From Rufibacter glacialis (GTDB lineage Bacteria; Bacteroidota; Bacteroidia; Cytophagales; Hymenobacteraceae): a stretch of DNA of 64,000 nucleotides. Below are positions 25,216 to 33,821 of the stretch, piece by piece (position 1 is the stretch's first letter; each line of letters starts with the position of its first letter). The stretch spans positions 496,001 through 560,000 of the forward strand of contig NZ_VKKZ01000020.1 in assembly GCF_008271745.1 (NCBI RefSeq). The letters are read 5' to 3'. The position numbers and the translations under genes were made by a program. A model generated the notes under the pieces. It was not told where the DNA came from, made no database searches, and was given only the letters and a program-made list of their open reading frames with translations.

Positions 25216-26317
25216 TGCCAGAATGGTCCACTCATCGGGCATTGGCGTGTACCTCCGGCAGCTGATTCCCTTGGTTGCCGCCCATTTCCAAATTACTTTA
25301 TTAGGCAAGGTAGAGGAGTTTACCGAGCTACGGGAGCAGGCGGAATTTTCTGTTATCCCGGATGCCTCTCCTATTTATTCTTTGAAAGAGCAAAGGGCGC
25401 TTTTCTCCAAGGTTCCGGCCTGTGATATCTTCTGGTCGCCGCAATACAATGTCCCGTTATTCCCTATCCGGGCCAAGAGGCGGGTGGTCACCATCCATGA
25501 CGCCTACCACCTGGCCTTTTGGCACACCTTGACACTGGCCCAGAAAGTGTATGCCCCAGTGGTGATGCGGGCCGCCACAAAGCTGTCTGACCAAGTTGTA
25601 ACGGTCTCGAACTTCTCCCGCCAGGAGATCATCCACCACACCAAATGTTCTCCCGACAAGGTCAAGGTCATCTACAACGGTTTGGATCATACCCTGTTTA
25701 GGCCCTCCTTTTCAGAAAATGCCCGCGAAACCTTACAGCGGGCTATGCCCCATTTACCGGAAAAGTACCTGCTGTACGTGGGCAACGTGAAACCCCACAA
25801 GAACCTGATTACCTTGTTACGGGCTTACGCAAAGCTTTCGCCCGAGGTGCGGGAAACATATGGTCTGGTACTGGTTGGAAAAAAGGAAGGCTTTTTAACC
25901 CCAGACCAGGAGGTTTTCTCGTTTTTGGAGCAAGAGCCCGGACTGGCCCAGCGCGTCCATTTCACAGGGTATGTGCCAGATCCCCTTTTGCCGTTCCTCT
26001 ATAATTGCGCATCTTTGTCCGTTTTTCCGTCGCTGTATGAGGGTTTCGGGCTTCCCCCACTGGAATCAATGGCCTGTGGATGCCCGGTTCTGGCCTCCAA
26101 TGCCGCCAGTATACCGGAGGTTTGCGGGCAGGCCGCGATGTATTTCAATCCGTTGCACCCAGAAGAACTGACCAGTCAGATAGAGCTGGTTTTACGGGAG
26201 GAAAGGCTGCAACAGGAGCTTAGGCAGAAAGGGTTTGAGCAAAGCCAGAAATTCTCCTGGGAAAGTTCGGCCCACCAACATATACAACTGTTCCACACGC
26301 TGGCGGCTTTCGCGTAA
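25196..26317 (+). CDS. GT4-type glycosyltransferase
   Basis: This 373-residue GT-B enzyme starts [20 protein letters not shown], the hallmark of mannosyl/rhamnosyl GT4 enzymes. It shows [18 protein letters not shown] near the domain junction, and [22 protein letters not shown] as the nucleotide-sugar EX7E region. It overlaps the upstream membrane protein gene by 20 bases. One palindromic element lies in frame at 25696-25732, encoding part of [13 protein letters not shown] in the linker between the two Rossmann domains. Confidence 0.9.
   Translation: MPSLVIDARMVHSSGIGVYLRQLIPLVAAHFQITLLGKVEEFTELREQAEFSVIPDASPIYSLKEQRALFSKVPACDIFWSPQYNVPLFPIRAKRRVVTIHDAYHLAFWHTLTLAQKVYAPVVMRAATKLSDQVVTVSNFSRQEIIHHTKCSPDKVKVIYNGLDHTLFRPSFSENARETLQRAMPHLPEKYLLYVGNVKPHKNLITLLRAYAKLSPEVRETYGLVLVGKKEGFLTPDQEVFSFLEQEPGLAQRVHFTGYVPDPLLPFLYNCASLSVFPSLYEGFGLPPLESMACGCPVLASNAASIPEVCGQAAMYFNPLHPEELTSQIELVLREERLQQELRQKGFEQSQKFSWESSAHQHIQLFHTLAAFA
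25696..25732. repeat. Dispersed palindromic element, copy 10, inside a glycosyltransferase frame
   Basis: GTTTAGGCCC on the left, core CTTTTCAGAAAATG, right arm GCCCGCGAAACC. It keeps the reading frame and encodes a probable surface linker. Confidence 0.5.
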
Positions 26318-26390
26318 GAAAAAGGGGTTTCTTTAAAAGGACCATGAAACGCGGGAAGGCCATTAGTTTATACCAATCATCAGAACTTTA

Positions 26391-27506
26391 GTGAAAGTAG
26401 CCATAGTACATGAGTGGTTCGTGGATTATTCCGGGTCAGAAAAGGTGGTGGAGCAGCTCCTGCAGGTGTTCCCAGACGCAGATCTTTTCTCCGTGATTGA
26501 ATTCATGCCCGAGCACCTGAAGAAACACATCCAGCACAAACCCGTCACCACTACCTTTATCCAAGACCTTCCCTTTGCCCGGAAGCATTACCGGAATTAC
26601 CTGTTCCTGATGCCGCTGGCCATTGAGCAACTGGATGTGACAGGGTATGATGTGGTGCTTTCCAGCAGCCACGCGGTGGCCAAGGGTGTTCTCACCCATG
26701 CCAACCAGCTGCATGTCTGCTATTGCCATTCGCCGGCCCGCTATGCCTGGGACCTCTACCACCAGTACCTGCGGGAAACCGGGTTAAATAAGGGCCTCAA
26801 AGGGTTCCTGGCAAAATTGGTATTGCACCGTTTCCGGCGCTGGGACATGTTTACCGCCTGCCGGGTAGATTACTTCCTGGCCAATTCAACGTACATCGCG
26901 CGTCGCATCAGGAAAAATTATGGCCGGGAAGCTACCGTGGTCTATCCGCCGGTAGACGTGGAGAACTTCACGCTGGCGCCCGCCCGGGAAAACTTCTACT
27001 TCACGGCCTCTCGGTTAGTGCCTTACAAACGTATTGACCTCATGGTGGAAGCGTTCAATGAGATGCCCGACAAACAGCTGCTGGTGATTGGCGAGGGGCC
27101 GGATTTTGAGAAGGTGAAAGCCATGGCCAAGTCTAATGTGACCTTGCTAGGGTATCAGCCATTTGAGGTGCTCAAAGACCACCTGCAGCGGGCCAAGGCC
27201 TTTGTGTTTGCGGCGGAGGAAGATTTTGGGATCACCCCGGTGGAAGCCATGGCGTGCGGCACACCCGTAATCGCTTTTGGCAAAGGCGGAGCCTTGGAAA
27301 CCGTAACCCCGGAAACCGGTATTTTCTTTTATGAACAGGAAAAAGAGGCCCTGAAAGAAGCCGTGCTGCAGTTTGAGTTGGAAGGTTCCCGATTTGATCC
27401 GCAGGTAATCAGAAAAACCGCCCAAAAATTCAATCAACAAAGGTTCAGGGAAGAAATCAGGCAGTTTGTACAGGAGAAATACCATGAACTCAGGCAACGT
27501 TTCTAA
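26391..27506 (+). CDS. GT4-type glycosyltransferase (mannosyltransferase-like)
   Basis: The 371-residue GT-B enzyme begins MKVAIVHEWFVDYSGSEKV from a GTG start. CYCHSPARYAWDLYHQY and the VYPPVDVENF strand are typical of the WbaZ/WbdB-like mannosyltransferases. The C-terminal domain has SRLVPYKRIDLMVEAF and EDFGITPVEAMACGTPVIAF with the EX7E motif. It starts 73 bases after the previous gene and overlaps the next one by 23 bases. The sugar donor is an inference from family resemblance. Confidence 0.9.
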   Translation: MKVAIVHEWFVDYSGSEKVVEQLLQVFPDADLFSVIEFMPEHLKKHIQHKPVTTTFIQDLPFARKHYRNYLFLMPLAIEQLDVTGYDVVLSSSHAVAKGVLTHANQLHVCYCHSPARYAWDLYHQYLRETGLNKGLKGFLAKLVLHRFRRWDMFTACRVDYFLANSTYIARRIRKNYGREATVVYPPVDVENFTLAPARENFYFTASRLVPYKRIDLMVEAFNEMPDKQLLVIGEGPDFEKVKAMAKSNVTLLGYQPFEVLKDHLQRAKAFVFAAEEDFGITPVEAMACGTPVIAFGKGGALETVTPETGIFFYEQEKEALKEAVLQFELEGSRFDPQVIRKTAQKFNQQRFREEIRQFVQEKYHELRQRF

Positions 27507-28761
27507 CACCGGGAACAACTTCGGGGAAAAGGCCTTTGTTTACTTGGTTTACTTGTATGCCGTAGCCCTGCCCTTGCGGTTTAACCTGAAAACCGTGCTT
27601 CTGTTCCTCTTCCTGGGCCTGCTGGCCTGGCAGGTCAGCAGAACGAAATTCCTGGATTTGTCTCTGTGGAGAAGTAATGCTTTCAAGGCCCTTGCTGGAT
27701 ACCTGGGGGTTTGCTTGCTTTCAGTTTTATATACCTCCGATCCCATTGAAACATTTGAGTTCATTTTAAGGCAGAGCACCCTCCTCCTGCTGCCTATAAT
27801 TTTCTACCGAAAACTCACCTGGCCCCAGGTGCACCGGGCCCTGCTGCTTTTCTGCTTAAGCTGCTTTGCCTTGTCTGTTTATGCGCTTCTCTACACCATT
27901 AACCGGTATCAAACAGATATTCCAGCCCAGTTCCATTCGTTGGTTTCCTTGGACTGGACCTACTTTTCCTATTTCCTGCCGCAATACATCAAGTTCCACG
28001 CGCCTTACTACAGCCTCTATATTGGTACCTGCCTGATTATCCTGTCCTATTTCCTGTACACCTGCAGGGGAAAGGAAAACAAGCTACTTTTAGCAGGATA
28101 CGCGCTGCTCTGGCTCTTTTTCTTCGCTTTTCAGGCGCTTCTTTCCTCAAGAATGTCATTGGTGGCTACCGTGGCAGTGCTTTCCCTGGTAGCCGTTTAC
28201 CTGGCCTTCAAGGCTAAAAAGTACCTGCTGCTGCTGGCGGTGGTGGTGACAACGGTTGGAAGCAGCGCCCTGCTCCTGGAAAAGGTGCCTTACCTGCGGG
28301 CCAAGTTTAAGGAAAGTGCGGGCGTCTCCCAGCGGGAAATCATGTGGAAGTCGGCGGCAGACCTGATAAAGAAGAACCCTATATTAGGCTTCAGCCCCGG
28401 TGACACCGAAGATGCCCTGGTGCAACGCTATGCTGCCTATGGCTTCCAGGAGGGAGTAACCGGCCGGTTTGATGCCCATAACCAGTACCTCATGCACGGC
28501 GTTTCCCTGGGGCTGGTGGGAGTATTGGCCCTTTTGCTGGTGTTGTTCTTTTTCCTGCGGGAAGCGGTGCGCCGCAATAATTTCATCCTTTTCACCTTTG
28601 TGACGGTTTTTGCCCTTTGCTGCCTGACGGAATCCTTGCTCCAGCGCCGGGACGGGACCCTACTCTTTTCTTTTATCACCGCCCTGCTTTTTTTTAGCCC
28701 CAAGGAAAACCTACTGGTTCACCAGCCCAGGAGCCCAAAAGAGGAAACCTTGCTCCATTAA
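27484..28761 (+). CDS. O-antigen ligase-family membrane protein
   Basis: The 425-residue polytopic protein has about 10-12 helices and a periplasmic loop carrying SQREIMWKSAADLIKKNPILGFSPGD followed by the conserved HNQYL motif (DAHNQYLMHG) of the Wzy_C/WaaL family. The ATG at 27484 is preferred over a TTG six codons upstream. As the last gene of this locus it is the better of the two candidates for the ligase, because of the HNQYL motif, though polymerases can carry it too. Confidence 0.85.
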   Translation: MNSGNVSNTGNNFGEKAFVYLVYLYAVALPLRFNLKTVLLFLFLGLLAWQVSRTKFLDLSLWRSNAFKALAGYLGVCLLSVLYTSDPIETFEFILRQSTLLLLPIIFYRKLTWPQVHRALLLFCLSCFALSVYALLYTINRYQTDIPAQFHSLVSLDWTYFSYFLPQYIKFHAPYYSLYIGTCLIILSYFLYTCRGKENKLLLAGYALLWLFFFAFQALLSSRMSLVATVAVLSLVAVYLAFKAKKYLLLLAVVVTTVGSSALLLEKVPYLRAKFKESAGVSQREIMWKSAADLIKKNPILGFSPGDTEDALVQRYAAYGFQEGVTGRFDAHNQYLMHGVSLGLVGVLALLLVLFFFLREAVRRNNFILFTFVTVFALCCLTESLLQRRDGTLLFSFITALLFFSPKENLLVHQPRSPKEETLLH

Positions 28762-28767
28762 TCAGCC

Positions 28768-28806
28768 CCGTTTAGTCTTTCTTTTCCTAAAACAGGGCCT
28801 AAAAGG
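28768..28806. repeat. Dispersed palindromic element, copy 11
   Basis: CCGTTTAG on the left, core TTTTCCTAAAACAGGG, right arm CCTAAAAGG. It begins six bases after the ligase-like stop codon, in a 245-bp spacer with no other clear element. Confidence 0.5.
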
Positions 28807-29006
28807 AAATAGTCCACCTAGCTAAAATTCCCCTGTCAATTAACCCAGCACTTTTTGAAGGTGGGTTTCTGAAGGTGCTCAGGTTCCTCTCTGGTTTCCG
28901 GGGTATTTTTGTTTAAACAGGGTCAACCCCTTGGTGGAACCTTGTGTACCCATCTGGTCAGTTTCTTTTCTGAAATTGCTATCTTCGCAGCATTAGCAAC
29001 TTCCGC

Positions 29007-30389
29007 ATGAGCAAAGACAAACCATCCATCCCCAAGGGCACCCGTGATTTCGGGCCGGCCACGGTGGTGAAAAGAAATTATATTTTCTCCGTTATCAAGC
29101 GCACCTTTGAGAAATTCGGGTTTCTGCCCCTGGAGACCCCGGCCATGGAAAACCTGTCGGTGTTGACCGGCAAGTACGGCGACGAGGGCGACCAGCTTAT
29201 TTTCAAGGTCCTGAACTCCGGTGACTTCCTGAGCAAGATCTCAGGCGAGGACCTGGAGGCCGGCTACAAGCCGCTTACCCGCAAGATCTCAGAGAAAGCC
29301 CTGCGCTATGACCTTACCGTGCCGTTTGCGCGCTACGTGGTCATGAACCGCAATGAGATCACCTTTCCGTTCAAGCGCTACCAGATTCAGCCGGTATGGC
29401 GCGCTGACCGTCCGCAGCGGGGCCGGTACCGCGAGTTCTACCAATGCGACGCCGACGTGGTGGGCACCAACTCCCTTCTCTGCGAAGCCGAGATCATTCT
29501 GATGATAGACGAGGTGCTGAGCACCCTGGGCTTGGATGATTTCACTATCAAATTCAACCACCGGGGCCTGCTGGCCGGCATTGCCGAAGCCATTGGCGCC
29601 AAAGGCCGCGAGGCGGACCTGTGCGTGGCCATAGACAAACTGGATAAAATAGGCAAAGAGGCCGTGAATGAGGAGCTTCGGCAGAAAGGGATTGAAGAAG
29701 ATTCCCTGACCAAACTCCGGCCAATCCTGGGGCTTACCGGCGAAATCGCTGATTTACTGCCCCAGTTAGACACCTTGCTCCAAAACTCAGCAGAAGGGCA
29801 GCGTGGCATGCAGGACATCAGAGCCATGTTGTCTTACCTGGAGAGCTTCACCGTGCACAAAGCGCAAGTGCAACTGGACGTGACTTTGGCCAGAGGCCTC
29901 TCCTACTACACCGGCTGCATTTTTGAGGTGAAGGTAAACAATGCCCAGATGGGCAGCATCAGCGGCGGTGGCCGGTATGACAACCTCACCGGCATGTTCG
30001 GGTTACCGGGCGTGTCTGGCGTAGGCTTCTCTTTTGGCGTGGACCGGATCTTTGACGTGCTGGAGGAACTGAACCTGTTCCCCGAGGATAGCCAGACCAT
30101 TACCCAGGTACTCATCTCCAATTTTGACGAGGCTTCCATGCTGTACTCCCTTCCGGTGCTGCAGGCGCTGCGGCAAGCCGGTATAGCGGTGGAACTGTAC
30201 CCAGAGGCCGCCAAGCTGAAAAAGCAGATGGCCTACGCCGATCAGAAGAGCATCCCATATGTATTGCTGGTGGGCTCAGAGGAAATGGAAAGCGGACTGC
30301 TGAACCTGCGCAACATGCGCACCGGAGTGCAAGACCGCCTGACCGTGCCCCAGATCCTGGAACGCTTACAACCAAACGGTTCGCACTGA
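29007..30389 (+). CDS. hisS: Histidyl-tRNA synthetase
   Basis: A class II synthetase of 460 residues. Motif regions are clear: ALRYDLTVPFARYVVMNR, YQIQPVWRADRPQRGRYREFYQCDADVVG (motif 2), and the histidine-specific LARGLSYYTGCIFEV. An anticodon-binding domain occupies about 365-455. The start MSKDKPSIPKGTRDFGP agrees with the family. The last base of its TGA is the first base of the hutH ATG, which joins a tRNA-charging gene to a histidine-degrading gene. Confidence 0.98.
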   Translation: MSKDKPSIPKGTRDFGPATVVKRNYIFSVIKRTFEKFGFLPLETPAMENLSVLTGKYGDEGDQLIFKVLNSGDFLSKISGEDLEAGYKPLTRKISEKALRYDLTVPFARYVVMNRNEITFPFKRYQIQPVWRADRPQRGRYREFYQCDADVVGTNSLLCEAEIILMIDEVLSTLGLDDFTIKFNHRGLLAGIAEAIGAKGREADLCVAIDKLDKIGKEAVNEELRQKGIEEDSLTKLRPILGLTGEIADLLPQLDTLLQNSAEGQRGMQDIRAMLSYLESFTVHKAQVQLDVTLARGLSYYTGCIFEVKVNNAQMGSISGGGRYDNLTGMFGLPGVSGVGFSFGVDRIFDVLEELNLFPEDSQTITQVLISNFDEASMLYSLPVLQALRQAGIAVELYPEAAKLKKQMAYADQKSIPYVLLVGSEEMESGLLNLRNMRTGVQDRLTVPQILERLQPNGSH

Positions 30390-31894
30390 TGGCCGGGCAG
30401 CACCTTATCTCCCTGGCCCCGCTCTCCTTGCAGGAGATCCGGCACGTGTTGAAAAGCAACGCCAGCCTGGCCCTCTCTGAGGAAGTGGAGCAGCGGATTC
30501 TGCGCAGCCATGCCTACCTGCACCAACACCTGAAAACTGCTTCGGGGCCCGTTTACGGAATCAACACCGGATTCGGGGCCTTGTGCAATACCACCATCTC
30601 CCCGGAGAACCTGGAAACGCTGCAACGGAACCTGGTCATGTCGCACGCCTGCGGCACCGGAGATGAGGTGCCGGCCGAGGTGGTGAAACTCATGCTGTTC
30701 CTCAAAGTGCAGTCGTTGGGGTACGGGTACAGCGGGGTGCAATTACCCACGGTGCATCGCCTGCTTTCCTTCTTTAACCGCGATGTGTACCCGGTGGTCT
30801 ACCAACAGGGCTCGCTGGGGGCCAGCGGCGATTTAGCCCCATTGGCGCACCTCTGCCTCCCCTTGATTGGGTTGGGCGAGGTCCGGTTTCAGGAATTCAA
30901 GCTGAAAGGCCACGAGGTGCTGGACATCTTCAGTTGGGAACCGATAAAGCTACAGGCCAAGGAAGGCCTGGCCCTTCTGAACGGCACCCAGTTGATGGCA
31001 GCCTATGGCGCGCTGGTTTGTCTGCGGGCCCGGCAGATCGCGGCGGCCGCCGATGTGGTAGCCGCCCTTTCTTTAGAGGCCTTTGACGGGCTCAGTGCCC
31101 CGTTTTCGCCGCAGCTCCACCAGATAAGGCCGCATGCGGGGCAGGTCCAAACTGCCGCCCGCATCTTGCAGTTGCTGGCCCACAGTGAACTACAGCAAAA
31201 GCCGAAGTCCCAGGTGCAGGACCCCTATTCTTTCCGTTGCGTGCCCCAGGTGCACGGCGCCAGCCTGGATGCGCTGGATTACGCTGAAAAAGTCTTTACC
31301 ACGGAGATTAACGCCGTCACCGATAACCCCAACATCTTCCCGGACGAGGAACTGATCCTGTCGGGAGGCAACTTCCACGGGCAGCCTTTGGCCTTGGCCC
31401 TGGATTTCCTGAGCATCGGCCTGGCCGAATGGGGCAGCATCTCAGAAAGGCGCACGTTCCAGCTTATCTCTGGGCAACGGGGTTTGCCGCAGTTCCTGAT
31501 TCAGGAACCGGGGCTGAATTCTGGTTTCATGATTCCGCAATACACGGCCGCCTCAATCGTTAGCCAGAATAAGCAACTGTGTACCCCCGCCAGCGTAGAC
31601 TCCATTGTCTCGTCCAACGGCCAGGAAGACCATGTGAGCATGGGCGCCAACGCCGCCGTGAAAGCCTACCGGGTGGTGCAGAACGTGGAGCGCATTCTGG
31701 CAATTGAATTGATGGCGGCGGTGCAGGCCCTGGAGTTCAGGCGGCCGTTGCGCACTTCCCCCGCGCTGGAGAAGGTCATTGCCGCGTACCGGGCCCAAGT
31801 GGCCCCGCTGGAACAGGACCGGGTGCTTCAGCCAGATATAGAGAAAAGTACCAGGTTTGTTCAGGAGTTTCCCTTTGAGGAGTTGATGACGTGA
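30389..31894 (+). CDS. hutH: Histidine ammonia-lyase
   Basis: HutH removes ammonia from histidine to give urocanate. The 501-residue protein has the Ala-Ser-Gly triplet (145-147, in GSLGASGDLAPLAH) that cyclises into the MIO prosthetic group, and Y56 in YGINTGFG. QKPKSQVQDPYSFRCVPQVHG and SSNGQEDHVSMG further support a lyase of the HAL branch rather than phenylalanine or tyrosine lyase, although related ammonia-lyases share these. No other hut gene is nearby. Both ends overlap neighbouring genes (ATG over the hisS stop; stop within the next GTGA). Confidence 0.92.
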   Translation: MAGQHLISLAPLSLQEIRHVLKSNASLALSEEVEQRILRSHAYLHQHLKTASGPVYGINTGFGALCNTTISPENLETLQRNLVMSHACGTGDEVPAEVVKLMLFLKVQSLGYGYSGVQLPTVHRLLSFFNRDVYPVVYQQGSLGASGDLAPLAHLCLPLIGLGEVRFQEFKLKGHEVLDIFSWEPIKLQAKEGLALLNGTQLMAAYGALVCLRARQIAAAADVVAALSLEAFDGLSAPFSPQLHQIRPHAGQVQTAARILQLLAHSELQQKPKSQVQDPYSFRCVPQVHGASLDALDYAEKVFTTEINAVTDNPNIFPDEELILSGGNFHGQPLALALDFLSIGLAEWGSISERRTFQLISGQRGLPQFLIQEPGLNSGFMIPQYTAASIVSQNKQLCTPASVDSIVSSNGQEDHVSMGANAAVKAYRVVQNVERILAIELMAAVQALEFRRPLRTSPALEKVIAAYRAQVAPLEQDRVLQPDIEKSTRFVQEFPFEELMT

Positions 31895-33537
31895 GAAAAC
31901 GGTTTGCCCTTCTGCTGTTTTGGTTAGTCTGTAGCCTGGGCGCCTGGGCGCAGCCTTCCTTTCTGGCCTATAATGAGCAGAACCAACCGGTCACTACCTT
32001 CTGTGTGGGCGAACGCATCAGGTTCAAAGACAACACCCCGCGCAGCGCAGACCCCAACTTCACCGAGTTCTACGATTTCAACGGGAAAGACAACCAGGAG
32101 AAGTTTGAGGGCACGAGCCATATTTTCACCGTACCCGGCGAAGTGGTGGTTGTACAGCTGGCCTACGGGTTTGACCAGCGCCCCATTACGTTTACGGTAA
32201 AGGCTCAAGCGCCTGCCACCCCACCCCAGATCCAGAGGCTTTCCTTTATTCCCAACAGCGTGCAGATCCAGGTGAATTCCACGGCAGTCAATGACCTGAT
32301 CCTGGAACGGGCGGCTTCTCCGGGGGGAGCATTCTCCCCCATTGATACCATCAAGAATGTGCCGGTTGGCTCTAGTCTGCAAACGTTAAAGACTACCATT
32401 ACCACGGGCTGCTTCCGGTTACGGGTCACCAACAGTTGCACCAATGCTACCATTGTCTCTTCTCCCGTTTGCGCCCAAGATCTGCAGGTGACGGCCGGGG
32501 ATAGGCGCAACCAACTTTCCTGGACCCCGAACGGAAGCCCTGGCCCCATCACCGGTTACCAACTGCTGCGGGGCGGAGAACCGTTCCAAACATTACCCGC
32601 CTCCCAAACCTCCTTCACGGATGCCCAGGTGGCTTGCGGCCGAAAATACAGCTACCAACTCGTCGCGCTGCTGCCCAACGGCGGGCAAACTGCCTCTTTA
32701 CCCTTGGAGGTGGAGACCAAAGGGACCACTCCGCCCGCCGCCCCTTTGTTACTGGTGAGTTTTGACCTGCAGAACAAAGTGAAGCTTGACAACGTGGTAC
32801 CGGCCCAGGAGACCTTTCTGAAGCAAACGGTTTTCAGAAGCCAGAATGGCGGCGCTTTCAGCCCTATTTTAGAAAATCAGCCCAAAACCACGGTGGACGC
32901 CAGCCTTTCCTCCCTGCCCGTTTCGCTGTGTTACCAGGTGGCCTACACCGATTCCTGTAGGTTGGTTTCTCCCAGAAGTGCCTCAGCCTGCCCCGCCCTG
33001 TTGACCGCCACCCTGCAGCCCAACGGGGGCGTGGAACTCACTTGGAAACCGTATGAAGGATTCCCCACCGGGGTTGGCAGCCAGCGGCTGGAACTGCTGG
33101 ACGAGCAAGGCACCGTTTACTGGAGCCTTCCCGTGACCGGACATACCTACCTGGATGCCCAGCCGCAGGAGAAATACCAGCGCCTGACGTACCGGTTGGT
33201 TTCTACCGCCCAGAATGCCCCTTACGAAAGCTTCTCCAACACCGCCACCGTAGACCAGGGCTTCCAATTCCGTTTCCCTACGGCTTTTACGCCCAACCAA
33301 GACGGTCTGAACGATGTCTTCCGGCCGGTGGGCGCTCCCTTTGCCTCCCGCTTCACCCTGCAGGTATTGAATCGTTGGGGCCAGATCCTGTTTGAGAGCA
33401 AAGACCCTAAAGCAGGCTGGGACGGCACCCACGGCGGAAAACCCGCTCCTCCGGAAACGTACCTGTACCGCATGGAAGCCGTGGATGTGAACGGCCAGAA
33501 GATCACCCAGAAAGGCACCGTCACTTTGATCAGGTAG
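31891..33537 (+). CDS. Secreted protein with gliding-motility/T9SS C-terminal domain
   Basis: The 548-residue protein starts at a GTG overlapping the hutH stop and has a signal peptide ending near AWA-Q (residue 21). A PKD-like N-terminal region (about 25-105) is followed by two or three fibronectin-III-like repeats (for example 190-280 and 370-455). The C-terminal domain (about 458-548) contains FPTAFTPNQDGLNDVFRPV and NRWGQILFES, the CHU_C/type-B sorting domain used by the type IX secretion system. It should be exported across the outer membrane and held at the surface. The cargo role (adhesion, glycan binding) is unknown. A palindromic element lies in frame at 32852-32889. Confidence 0.9.
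   Translation: MRKRFALLLFWLVCSLGAWAQPSFLAYNEQNQPVTTFCVGERIRFKDNTPRSADPNFTEFYDFNGKDNQEKFEGTSHIFTVPGEVVVVQLAYGFDQRPITFTVKAQAPATPPQIQRLSFIPNSVQIQVNSTAVNDLILERAASPGGAFSPIDTIKNVPVGSSLQTLKTTITTGCFRLRVTNSCTNATIVSSPVCAQDLQVTAGDRRNQLSWTPNGSPGPITGYQLLRGGEPFQTLPASQTSFTDAQVACGRKYSYQLVALLPNGGQTASLPLEVETKGTTPPAAPLLLVSFDLQNKVKLDNVVPAQETFLKQTVFRSQNGGAFSPILENQPKTTVDASLSSLPVSLCYQVAYTDSCRLVSPRSASACPALLTATLQPNGGVELTWKPYEGFPTGVGSQRLELLDEQGTVYWSLPVTGHTYLDAQPQEKYQRLTYRLVSTAQNAPYESFSNTATVDQGFQFRFPTAFTPNQDGLNDVFRPVGAPFASRFTLQVLNRWGQILFESKDPKAGWDGTHGGKPAPPETYLYRMEAVDVNGQKITQKGTVTLIR
32852..32889. repeat. Dispersed palindromic element, copy 12, inside the T9SS protein frame
   Basis: GCGCTTTCAGCCC on the left, core TATTTTAGAAAATCA, right arm GCCCAAAACC. 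It is in frame and encodes GAFSPILENQPKT. Confidence 0.5.
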
Positions 33538-33575
33538 GTTTTGTGGGTGTTTTATGAAAAGCGACCCATAAATGT
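33538..33575. repeat. Dispersed palindromic element, copy 13
   Basis: GGTTTTGTGGGT on the left, core GTTTTATGAAAAGC, right arm GACCCATAAA. It starts on the base after the stop codon of the T9SS protein gene. The remaining spacer to 33821 has a short GCCTCC/GGAGGC hairpin and nothing else I can name. Confidence 0.5.
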
Positions 33576-33821
33576 TGTGTTTTCTCCATTCCCTATTTCT
33601 TCTGTCTAACTAGTTATTGGCCTCCTTGGCATCTGGAGGCAAAAAGCCCTGCAAGGATCCTATTTCACCTACTTGCCTGAGAATCTTCCCCTTAAAAAAG
33701 TACTTTACCCAGAGTGCATAAGTAGAAGTGCGAAATCATTTGCCTATTTTCGCGCGGGCTTTTTAAACAAGGAAGGCCTCCTAACCAAACGGGGACCTCC
33801 CGTTGCTTCCTTTTCTACTCC

